From an archaeon (GTDB lineage Archaea > Thermoproteota > Nitrososphaeria > Nitrososphaerales > CADDZS01), in assembly GCA_021792315.1 (NCBI GenBank), contig JAJYUX010000057.1:1-10501 (forward strand): 10,501 nucleotides of DNA. Reading direction: 5' to 3'. Below the pieces are notes generated by a model. The model was given only the letters and a program-made list of their open reading frames with translations, was not told the origin of the DNA and did no database searches. The translations under genes were made by a program, and so were the position numbers. Positions 1 through 5,282 of the stretch are shown in pieces. Each line of letters starts with the position of its first letter. Position 1 is the first letter of the stretch.

Positions 1-148
1 GAAGGCAAGCCAGCCGAGAGGCTCGCGGTTTCATACTACAGGTAGCTCTCTGGTTGTTCCTAGGCGAAGTCTACGAAACATGGTTGGGAATAACAACCAC
101 AGGTAGGCAGAGACGTTCGATGCACTCGCATCATAGTCCGTCTGAAAT

Positions 149-153
149 GAGGT
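149..153 (+). promoter_or_regulatory. Ribosome binding site of the 52-aa ORF
   Basis: GAGGT is complementary to the 3' end of archaeal 16S rRNA and lies nine bases before ATG 163. It is one of only two clear Shine-Dalgarno sites in the window. Confidence 0.45.
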
Positions 154-162
154 AAAGCCGCA

Positions 163-321
163 ATGGCCAACTGCGCAAAGCGCATGTGTAATCCCGAAAG
201 TCAATTGGTAAAGAAGGGATTCCTAAAGAAGAAGAGCTACCACAAGAAATGCGCGCCTGGGTTAGAGGATATACAAAAATGGCCGCGCTTGTCCGTCTAT
301 CTTTTTTGCGAATCCAAGTAA
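163..321 (+). CDS. Small Cys/Lys-rich hypothetical protein (52 aa)
   Basis: A 52-residue ORF starts at ATG 163 and ends at TAA 319-321. A Shine-Dalgarno-like GAGGT at 149-153 lies nine bases upstream of the ATG, which is the main reason to believe the gene. The protein is rich in lysine (KKGFLKKKSYHKKC) and has Cys at residues 4, 9, 30 and 49 plus His27, so a small metal-binding fold with a C-x4-C pair and a later YHKKC is possible. I do not recognise the family, and the spacing is not a classic zinc finger. It is transcribed towards the oppositely oriented TBP gene, with about 160 non-coding bases between. The first codons contain a perfect 5-bp inverted repeat (TGCGC, AAA, GCGCA), probably incidental. 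It could be a chance ORF. Confidence 0.45.
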   Translation: MANCAKRMCNPESQLVKKGFLKKKSYHKKCAPGLEDIQKWPRLSVYLFCESK

Positions 322-484
322 CGAGCTACACCCTTTCGTGTGGGTTCCTGATTCATCTTCGACCGGCGAGAGCTTCTCTGCGTAGGCAATTCGTGTTTCA
401 CAAATGAGAACGTTACAGCTTCACTCTGTTTTCGAATCACAATTGCGCAAGATCAGCGTCAGGCAATTACTGTGCTAGAATAGT

Positions 485-1045
485 TTAGGCGTATATCATT
501 AATCCTTTTTGTTCTAGAGTCGCGTGCAGGTTGTTCACTGCTCGATAGACATCCGCCTCCGTCCTTCCGCCCGTGCACACTAGTTTTCCTGAAGCAAAGA
601 GGAGGATCACCGTTTTCGGGTCAGACATTCTGTGGATCAAACCCGGGAATTGTTCTGGTTCGTACATAGATTTCGGGAGTTGCCGCGCAGCTTCTTCCAA
701 GTGGATCCTGCCGCCGAGCGATGCTGATGCAACAATATTTTGAACGACAACGGTCGGCTCATTTCTGATGTCGATCCCTCCCTTTCGCAATTTTTGGGCT
801 ACTAACTTTACAGCCTTGAAAGCCTGCTCCGATGATTTGGAGCCGGTGCAAACCATCTTGCCTGAGCTGAAAATCAAGGTGGCGGTTTTCGGAAGCTTCA
901 GTCTGAAGACCAAGCCAGGGAATTGATCAGGATGGTATTCAACGTCAGCGAAGGTGCGTGTGATTTGATTCAAGTCGATCGTCTGGTTTACGCTGGCAGA
1001 AGCTACAACGTTTTCTATGCTGATGAGCGCCTTGGTATGCGGCAA
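485..1045 (-). CDS. tbp: TATA-binding protein (TBP)
   Basis: This is the archaeal TBP, which binds and bends the promoter TATA box and recruits TFB and RNA polymerase. Taking the start as TTG 1045 gives 186 residues, the usual archaeal length. Two direct repeats form the saddle: YHPDQFPGLVFRL...PKTATLIFSSGKMVCTG (about residues 37-68) and YEPEQFPGLIHRM...PKTVILLFASGKLVCTG (about 128-159). The DNA-kinking phenylalanines of TBPs are present at F42/F59 and F133/F150. The reading frame is open further upstream (to a TTG at 1198, with an ATG at 1180), but those 51 residues look unlike TBP. LPHTKALISIENVV matches the normal TBP N-terminus, and a TATA box at 1081-1086 predicts transcription starting near 1057, after the longer starts. 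TTG 1063 is the only serious alternative. No Shine-Dalgarno is visible, which fits a leader of about 12 bases. Confidence 0.96.
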   Translation of the reverse strand: MPHTKALISIENVVASASVNQTIDLNQITRTFADVEYHPDQFPGLVFRLKLPKTATLIFSSGKMVCTGSKSSEQAFKAVKLVAQKLRKGGIDIRNEPTVVVQNIVASASLGGRIHLEEAARQLPKSMYEPEQFPGLIHRMSDPKTVILLFASGKLVCTGGRTEADVYRAVNNLHATLEQKGLMIYA

Positions 1046-1080
1046 GAAAAATTGTTCAGCCAATACTCTCCCTAAGCTAG

Positions 1081-1086
1081 TATATA
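1081..1086 (-). promoter_or_regulatory. TATA box for tbp
   Basis: TATATA on the minus strand is centred about 38 bases upstream of the TTG start at 1045. The archaeal spacing of about 26 bases puts the transcript start near 1057. The site is well formed but has not been tested against alternatives. Confidence 0.5.
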
Positions 1087-1291
1087 CGCGAAGAAGTAAG
1101 ATTTTCAACTTTCGAAACAAAAGAGGGCCGGCAGTGTTCAGGGAATAAAGAAATGAGGTTTCGCATCCCAGGCGCTGCATAAAAATGGTAGGGCTCAAAT
1201 ACTAGAGGCTAAACAGTCCGACATCTCTCTCACCATCAACGAATAGCATTACGAAAGATTGTTCAAACACAAATCATTGCTGGATTTCGAT

Positions 1292-1684
1292 CTATCGCCT
1301 TTCGGCTTTTCTTTCCAATCTTTCGGCGAGTAACTGTGGATAAACATCATCTGACAGTTCTCGTTTTGCTTGCGCCGACAGCCTAAATTCTTCCCGGTAC
1401 GGACAAAGATCGTCCTTCACGGCCGACATCAAATCTTCGTTAAAGATAATTGGGTAGAGCTTGCATCCCTTCGGTCTGTTCTCATAGATTGTGCATCGAG
1501 TTTCGTCATGGAAAACGCATCTGCCTGCTCTGCTGTTCTTCAACACCTTGAAGCCTTGCGATTTTGCTACAAAGAACTTTTCCTCATAACCCAGTCCACT
1601 GATCCGTTCGACATCTTCGTCCAAGAGGAGCATCTCAGTGTGAAAGCAACAGCTCACGCAATCGTGATTTTTGCAAACATTCAA
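1292..1684 (-). CDS. YkgJ-family cysteine-cluster protein
   Basis: This 130-residue protein belongs to the YkgJ/CxxCxxCC family (DUF/UPF0153 type), thought to chelate zinc or an iron-sulphur cluster; its biochemical role is not established. The diagnostic layout is visible: C4, C9, C12-C13 at the N-terminus (HDCVSCC), then C56 and C64 (GRCVFHDETRC), the signature IYENRPKGCKLYP with C74, and C94 in DLCPYR. The C-terminal 25 residues are charged and probably helical. The start is TTG 1684; an in-frame stop lies at 1727-1729 and no ATG or GTG occurs between it and the cysteines, so a TTG start is forced. It sits 73 bases downstream of the zinc-ribbon gene on the same strand and may be co-transcribed with it, although a run of seven T (1699-1705) in the gap could terminate the upstream transcript. 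Confidence 0.87.
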   Translation of the reverse strand: MNVCKNHDCVSCCFHTEMLLLDEDVERISGLGYEEKFFVAKSQGFKVLKNSRAGRCVFHDETRCTIYENRPKGCKLYPIIFNEDLMSAVKDDLCPYREEFRLSAQAKRELSDDVYPQLLAERLERKAERR

Positions 1685-1698
1685 ACAAGAAGACCAGG

Positions 1699-1705
1699 AA
1701 AAAAA
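1699..1705 (-). terminator. T-run between zinc-ribbon and YkgJ genes
   Basis: Seven consecutive T on the minus strand lie 53 bases after the stop of the zinc-ribbon gene. Oligo-T is the usual intrinsic archaeal termination signal. Its closeness to the next start (15 bases) makes this tentative. Confidence 0.3.
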
Positions 1706-1757
1706 TGCGTAATGGAGAGAAATCGTCTATCGGAACTTTATTTTCATAATAGAAAGG

Positions 1758-1970
1758 TTAGAATTCTCTTTTCGGAGCCCTGTGCTTCGGGAGGCACTCT
1801 GTGCAGTAGACAGGTCTGCCTTGAGTAGGTTCAAATGGGACTTGGGTCTTCTTCCCGCAGTCCGAACATGTGACATCATGCATTACTCTTGGAGGTCGAT
1901 CGTAGTACCCGCTATTTCCGCGCTGATCCCCCGATCTGTTTCTATTGTTTCCCCTATTTCCATAACTCAT
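1758..1970 (-). CDS. Small CxxC-CxxC zinc-ribbon protein with Gly/Asn/Arg-rich head
   Basis: A 70-residue protein with two parts. Residues 1-25 are low complexity, rich in Asn, Gly and Arg (GNRGNNRNRSGDQRGNSGYY), resembling RNA-binding RG-rich tails. Residues 32-60 are a zinc-ribbon or treble-clef finger with C35, C38, C56 and C59 around CSDCGKKTQVPF and GRPVYCTEC. The pattern CxDCG-x(n)-VPF-x(n)-GRPVYCxxC recurs in small archaeal and bacterial proteins, and as an added domain in others. The exact function is unknown, and nucleic-acid binding is an inference from the basic RG-rich head. The ATG at 1970 is the start; no strong Shine-Dalgarno precedes it. It may lead a two-gene unit with the YkgJ-type gene. 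Confidence 0.82.
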   Translation of the reverse strand: MSYGNRGNNRNRSGDQRGNSGYYDRPPRVMHDVTCSDCGKKTQVPFEPTQGRPVYCTECLPKHRAPKREF

Positions 1971-2007
1971 CTTCTATAGACGCTTCAACTATCTGCTCTA
2001 TCGACGA

Positions 2008-2015
2008 CTATTAAG
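2008..2015 (-). promoter_or_regulatory. Candidate TATA box for the zinc-ribbon gene
   Basis: CTTAATAG on the minus strand is centred about 42 bases before ATG 1970. That predicts a transcript start near 1986 and a 16-base leader. It is a weak match to the archaeal TATA consensus. Confidence 0.3.
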
Positions 2016-2689
2016 AGATTTTTGAAAGTGGATATTATTACGAAATGCCGTTTTCAAACTCTTGGATCTACGAAACGTTCTCATCATTGATCGCATTAAT
2101 GTGTACGCTAAGATACGACAAGAGAAACTGGGGGCAATATCAGGGTTTTAACAAAAAGCAGTCATCAGCCCACTTGTTTTTGGTAATAAATCAACAAGCG
2201 AGCAAGTGACCGAAAGGCTACTAGTGTGATTACTTCTTCTTACCTTTTTGAGCTTTCTTCTTAGCTGGCAATTCTATTTGCAATTTGTTGGTGTACAAAC
2301 CTGCTTAAGTGTGTTAGCTTTTGCACAAAGCTTCGAGAAACAAAGCAAATTATCGATAGAAAGCAACGATTATCATTTCGTCCATTTTCCCTCGTGTTGA
2401 TCTCCAAGAAGATTTGCTTCCCTACCAAGCCAAAAACATCATAATAGACGGACAAATAACGTGCTCGAGCCAATAACAGAGGAAAATTGTTTCTCTTTTT
2501 TGAATAGATAGTGCCTTATATCGGGCAAGCTGCCATTTTTTCGTGTCTAGCAATTCAAAATCAACGATGTGTACGAAACACGGCATAAGGATGCGCAGCG
2601 ATGAGCGAGGTAATCTCAGCTGCCCCGTTTGTGATAACATCAACAATCAAAAATCATTCCGCAAGGGCAGACGCTAGGCTGCAGACTAC

Positions 2690-2695
2690 TAAAAG
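2690..2695 (+). promoter_or_regulatory. Candidate TATA box for tfb
   Basis: TAAAAG is centred about 26 bases upstream of the forced TTG start at 2719, so the transcript would be leaderless. This fits the missing Shine-Dalgarno, but the box is a poor consensus match. Confidence 0.3.
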
Positions 2696-2718
2696 AAGAG
2701 AAGCGGGCCCGTGTCTAG

Positions 2719-3669
2719 TTGAGCGTAGTTCCTCGCAAATCTGAAAACCTAAGAAAAATAGGAAGAACCACGGACCGTTGCCCCAGATGCGGCAAAGGGC
2801 CCTCCGCGATGGATCATGTTAGCGGAGAATTTTTCTGCACCAACTGCGGTTTTGTCATGAAGGAGAAACTTGCAGAGATTGGTCCTGAGTGGCGTGCTTT
2901 TTCACAGGAAGAGAAAAACAGCAGAGCTCACACCGGACCCCCATCGAGTCTTGCAACGCACGATATGGGACTTGCGACTGTCATAGGTTCTCAAAACAGA
3001 GACGCCTCAGGCAAGACATTACCAGCATCGATGAAGAGTACTATCGAAAGACTCCGTACCTGGGACGGTCGTAGTCAGGTGCATGCCTCGGCAGACCGCA
3101 ATCGTAGACAGGCCTTTGGCGAGCTTGACCGACTTGTCGACAAACTAAACGTAGGCGACGTGGTCGTTGAGAAATCAGCCTACATCTACAGAAAGGCACT
3201 AGAACGCGGCCTCATACGCGGCAGATCAATTTCTGCACTTGTTGGCGCAGCTCTCTATGCTGCGTGCAGGGATACTGAAACTCCGCGCACTCTGAAGGAC
3301 ATTGCTGCAATCTCTGGAATAAAGAAGAAGGAGCTGGCGAGATGCTACCGACTATTGTTTAGGGAACTTGACCTTCGGATGCCTGTAGTAGATCCTGTAA
3401 AGTGCATAGCGAGGATAGCAAGTAAGGTAGGTCTGCAAGAGAAAACCAAGCGCAGGGCGATTGCAATTCTGAGACGTGCAGAAGAGGATAGGACTTCCGC
3501 AGGTAAGGATCCAATGGGGTTAGCAGCAGCTGCCCTGTACGTTGCTTGCGTATTGGAAAATGAAAACAAGACGCAAAAAGACGTCGCTGAGGCAGCTAGC
3601 GTCACCGAAGTCACGATTAGGAATAGGTACAAGGGGCTCAAAGCAACTCTCAAGCTCGAAGTAGCCTGA
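2719..3669 (+). CDS. tfb: Transcription initiation factor B (TFB)
   Basis: This is the archaeal TFIIB homologue, which bridges TBP-bound promoter DNA and RNA polymerase. In its 316 residues: a zinc ribbon with C21, C24, C40 and C43 (CPRCG, FFCTNCG); a B-reader/linker from about 45 to 110, including EIGPEWRAF and a Gly/Pro/Ser-rich stretch; then two cyclin folds, about 125-215 (LVGAALYAACRDTETPRTLKDIA) and about 222-310 (GLAAAALYVACVLEN...KDVAEAASVTEVTIRNRYKGL). The second ends in the expected helix-turn-helix that reads the BRE. The length is normal. An in-frame TAG (2716-2718) lies immediately before TTG 2719 and no ATG or GTG occurs before the zinc ribbon, so initiation at TTG is essentially certain. 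No Shine-Dalgarno is seen, which suggests a leaderless mRNA. The gene stands alone, about 1.7 kb from tbp on the opposite strand. Confidence 0.97.
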   Translation: MSVVPRKSENLRKIGRTTDRCPRCGKGPSAMDHVSGEFFCTNCGFVMKEKLAEIGPEWRAFSQEEKNSRAHTGPPSSLATHDMGLATVIGSQNRDASGKTLPASMKSTIERLRTWDGRSQVHASADRNRRQAFGELDRLVDKLNVGDVVVEKSAYIYRKALERGLIRGRSISALVGAALYAACRDTETPRTLKDIAAISGIKKKELARCYRLLFRELDLRMPVVDPVKCIARIASKVGLQEKTKRRAIAILRRAEEDRTSAGKDPMGLAAAALYVACVLENENKTQKDVAEAASVTEVTIRNRYKGLKATLKLEVA

Positions 3670-4194
3670 CGAGTTCGCTCTGAGTTTCTGGAATTCTATG
3701 TCTTCATTATCATGTGTTGATGAGCGAAGTCGCAGAGAAGATGATATTGGAGAATTTGGATTACACATGAGGATTCATCACCATGCGCTCGGCGATAGAA
3801 TCGCGAGACTTGCAAGATAAGTGTTCAAATTATGGCAGGTTAACCCAAGCTCAGGCCGAGCGCCCAACTTGAGGTGCGGTGCGCTGACATTGTGAAGTAA
3901 TATCTCAGCAATCCATGCTTACGAAATCGAATTAATCTGCTCCCTCAATGACAGGACTTCCGCGTCTAAACACTCACGCAGACTTGGACATGGACTGCCC
4001 TTGTTAAACTACTGCGTAGCAGGGAGCGTTATCCTATATTATAAGACAGCCTCCCAACTCTCTAACTAACTTACCTCATCGGTGAAAAGACCCTGAAGGG
4101 AGTTAAACAACATACAAGAATTATGAGATATGTTCAAACAACTGAAACATGAAGAATAGACTAAACCCTCGTGATCGCTAATTCCCAGAGATTC

Positions 4195-4250
4195 GGCCTG
4201 TAGTAGACGCTTCATTCCAATAAATTGGGTTCAAATCCCACCTTTTGGGG
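4195..4250 (+). pseudogene. Possible degenerate tRNA remnant
   Basis: The plus strand carries a perfect T-arm core, GGGTTCAAATCCC (4227-4239), which is very unlikely by chance in a window this size. It is preceded by tRNA-like CTGTAG...TAGACGCTTCATTCC, reminiscent of a tRNA with part of its D-arm deleted. I cannot pair the following seven bases (CTTTTGG) with any upstream acceptor strand, and the anticodon stem does not close. A functional tRNA is therefore unlikely. It may be an ancient tRNA fragment or the scar of an integrated element. The ends given are approximate. Confidence 0.35.
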
Positions 4251-4299
4251 AATGGGGGACGTCGACGGATTGGATTTAGGGCGTGGAATGGTCACTTTT

Positions 4300-4317
4300 G
4301 GGATTCGACCTCATAAT
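4300..4317 (-). repeat. Partial copy of the tRNA-Leu T-arm region
   Basis: On the plus strand GGGATTCGACCTCATAAT (4300-4317) matches GGGATTCGAACCCATGAA (4344-4361) inside tRNA-Leu at 14 of 18 positions, in the same orientation and 44 bases away. It includes the T-loop core. No acceptor strand follows it, so it is a fragment. Confidence 0.35.
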
Positions 4318-4378
4318 GGGTTTGGAGGGATAATGGAGGGGATGGGATTCGAACCCATGAACCCCTAAAGGAGCGGAT

Positions 4379-4401
4379 TTCGCAACCAAAGCTTGATTGA
4401 T
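4379..4401 (-). other. tRNA-Leu intron 3 (canonical 37/38, 23 nt)
   Basis: It lies between G37 (4402) and A38 (4378), the commonest archaeal intron site. Inside it CAATCAA (4399-4393) pairs with TTGGTTG (4389-4383, one G-U), forming a 7-bp hairpin with a three-base loop. The central anticodon-intron helix is imperfect, so the splicing motif would be a relaxed one. Confidence 0.65.
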
Positions 4402-4408
4402 CTTGAGT

Positions 4409-4435
4409 CTCGGCAGATCTCACTTGAGAGATCGT
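4409..4435 (-). other. tRNA-Leu intron 2 (anticodon stem, 27 nt)
   Basis: It splits the 5' strand of the anticodon stem at about position 30/31. The insert folds into a strong hairpin, GATCTC (4433-4428) with GAGATC (4421-4416). Flanking CGGC (4441-4438) pairs with GCCG (4414-4411), leaving short bulges on each side, which is a near-canonical bulge-helix-bulge. The repeated GAC at both ends makes the cut sites ambiguous by up to three bases. The hairpin loop contains a second CTCAAG, mimicking the true anticodon loop. Confidence 0.62.
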
Positions 4436-4456
4436 CCGCCGCGTTTGACCAGGCTT

Positions 4457-4478
4457 TGCGCGAATCTGCAATTTGTTT
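4457..4478 (-). other. tRNA-Leu intron 1 (D-arm, 22 nt)
   Basis: It separates D-stem GCG (4481-4479) from D-loop AAGCCTGG (starting at 4456); without it the loop would be far too long. Exon GCGAA pairs with TTCGC (4464-4460) near the insert's 3' end, resembling half of a bulge-helix-bulge. Boundaries can slide by one or two A residues, at about position 12/13 to 14/15. Confidence 0.6.
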
Positions 4479-4518
4479 CGCTACCCCTCCAAAGCGTTAC
4501 CGTTTATTTTCCTGGCTG

Positions 4519-4526
4519 ATATAAAT
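4519..4526 (-). promoter_or_regulatory. TATA box for tRNA-Leu
   Basis: ATTTATAT on the minus strand is centred about 32 bases before the tRNA 5' end (4490). The archaeal spacing of about 26 bases predicts initiation near 4496, giving a leader of about six bases, typical for tRNA genes. Confidence 0.65.
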
Positions 4527-4557
4527 TAGACTTCGGAGAGTTCCGATCCAAAGCGGC

Positions 4558-5271
4558 TTAGAAGACTATTCTGGTGCCACTCATCTTGTTGTTGCCCAAA
4601 ATACTCCAAATGGTAGATCCATCGCATTTCGTGATCCATGTTTGTATCTTAGACCTCTTGATGAGTTTGAGCGCGATTGGATCCATCAAGTCATATGCCC
4701 CCGCATTCATAGATTCAGACTCCAAAATGCTCGCTAAGCGTTCTGTGGTGACCGTGGTAAGCAGTTTAGCATTTCTGAATTTTCTCGGATCTTTTGTATA
4801 GACTCCATCCACATCGGTCGCGTTTATGAAAACGTCTGCAGAAAGCTTTTCGCTTACCAGCGCCGCGACGGCATTTGTACTCTGTCCAGGCTGGAGCCCC
4901 CCACAGACTACTATCTTCTTCTTTCTGGAAGAAATCTCGAAAACTTCCACCAGCTCGGTCAAACTCGTCGGAAGCAAACTCGAAGCTAACCCATCCAATG
5001 CTTTGATTAATACGCTCGCATTGATTTGAGAACCCTTGATTCCAAGTTCGTCTTGGGAAGCCTGATCCACACCCAGACTCTTGGCCACTGCGATGTATTC
5101 TCTCGCAACCTGTCCGCCACCAGTGACCACAACCAGTCTTATGTCGTCTCTCTTATCGAAAACGCGACGAATCGAATTTACTACATTTTCGAACTCTTCA
5201 GAAAAGAACAGAGATCCCGAGAGTTTCAGGACGATCACTTTTTGGGAAAGCATCGACCCATTATGCGACAT
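4558..5271 (-). CDS. pyrH: UMP kinase (archaeal type)
   Basis: Phosphorylates UMP to UDP with ATP, a cytosolic pyrimidine-nucleotide step. The 237-residue amino-acid-kinase fold shows KLSGSLFF (residues 16-23, phosphate loop), VVVTGGGQVAREYI (47-60), LGIKGSQINASVL (76-88), CGGLQPGQSTNAVAA (123-137), the kinase signature INATDVDGVYTKDPRKF (149-165), and YDLMDPIALKLIKRS (193-207), which sets the nucleotide pocket. This matches the archaeal rather than the bacterial PyrH branch. Related archaeal enzymes as I recall them have TRLNA where this has SQINA, a change worth noting. The start is ATG 5271; Met7 (5253) is a possible internal start that would remove a non-conserved head. It begins 11 bases after the stop of the UPF0182 gene, so it is probably its operon partner. 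Confidence 0.93.
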   Translation of the reverse strand: MSHNGSMLSQKVIVLKLSGSLFFSEEFENVVNSIRRVFDKRDDIRLVVVTGGGQVAREYIAVAKSLGVDQASQDELGIKGSQINASVLIKALDGLASSLLPTSLTELVEVFEISSRKKKIVVCGGLQPGQSTNAVAALVSEKLSADVFINATDVDGVYTKDPRKFRNAKLLTTVTTERLASILESESMNAGAYDLMDPIALKLIKRSKIQTWITKCDGSTIWSILGNNKMSGTRIVF

Positions 5272-5282
5272 AATTCATTCTG

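Larger units (their letters stand above)
1971..2718. other. Gene-free stretch between zinc-ribbon gene and tfb
   Basis: About 750 bases carry no convincing gene. Minus-strand ORFs of 70 and 74 codons (2261-2473 and 2422-2646) overlap each other, and their products look like noise. In another minus frame a very basic tail, LPAKKKAQKGKKK, ends at a TAA at 2230-2232, but the frame is closed upstream at 2305-2307, leaving 22 codons at most; it could be the remnant of a gene end. CACTTG (2171-2176) and CTTGTT (2173-2178) can pair with CAAGTG (2203-2208) and AACAAG (2193-2198) respectively, giving mutually exclusive weak hairpins. I see no tRNA, complete box C/D RNA or transposon end. Confidence 0.5.
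3670..4333. other. Gene-free stretch between tfb and tRNA-Leu
   Basis: About 660 bases without a convincing protein gene. A 40-codon plus-strand ORF (3698-3820) has no ribosome binding site or recognisable product. The right-hand 150 bases are unusual: they contain a T-arm look-alike on the plus strand (about 4224-4240), a second on the minus strand (4300-4317), and an inverted pair CATTCC/GGAATG bracketing the first. The rest shows no clear RNA gene, repeat array or promoter. Confidence 0.5.
4334..4490 (-). tRNA. tRNA-Leu(CAA), interrupted by three predicted introns
   Basis: Read on the minus strand. Acceptor GGAGGGG (4490-4484) pairs with CCCCTCC (4341-4335), with discriminator A at 4334 and no encoded CCA. 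The T-arm is ATGGG-TTCGAAT-CCCAT (4358-4342). A type II variable arm, TCCTTTAGGGGTTC, and the D-loop AAGCCTGGTCAAA are typical of archaeal tRNA-Leu. The anticodon stem GCGGA/TCCGC closes around loop CTCAAGA, anticodon CAA, reading UUG. These parts join only if three inserts are removed: 22 bases in the D-arm, 27 in the 5' strand of the anticodon stem, and 23 at the canonical 37/38 site. That leaves an 85-base mature tRNA, the right size for leucine. A good TATA box (4519-4526) predicts transcription starting about six bases before the 5' end. The tRNA call is firm; exact splice sites can slide by 1-3 bases. Confidence 0.9.

Noticed and set aside
1..156. Open frames at the left edge (stops at 43-45, about 112 and 156) that might be the end of an upstream gene
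   Set aside because: All three plus-strand frames are open for a short way and none gives a recognisable C-terminus, so no choice can be supported.
1046..1198. 51-residue N-terminal extension of TBP (starts at TTG 1198 or ATG 1180)
   Set aside because: The extension is unlike TBP, and the TATA box at 1081-1086 lies inside it; starting at 1045 restores the family's normal N-terminus and length.
1370..1828. 152-codon plus-strand ORF opposite the YkgJ and zinc-ribbon genes
   Set aside because: It is a shadow: the antisense frames carry clear cysteine signatures, while this product shows no family features.
2090..2170. Possible box C/D guide RNA on the minus strand (CTGATGA followed by CTGA)
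   Set aside because: The C' and terminal D boxes are missing and spacing is irregular, so the match is likely chance.
2171..2208. Two mutually exclusive 6-bp hairpins (CACTTG/CAAGTG and CTTGTT/AACAAG)
   Set aside because: The stems are short with 14-26 base loops and there is no T-run or gene to regulate, so neither a terminator nor a switch is supported.
2261..2646. Two overlapping minus-strand ORFs of 70 and 74 codons
   Set aside because: No motifs, no ribosome binding site, and implausible composition; they overlap each other in different frames.
3698..3820. 40-codon plus-strand ORF just after tfb
   Set aside because: It has no Shine-Dalgarno or TATA box at a sensible distance and no recognisable product.
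4180..4250. A complete functional tRNA on the plus strand
   Set aside because: Only the T-arm is convincing; no acceptor strand pairs with the seven bases after it, and no anticodon stem closes.
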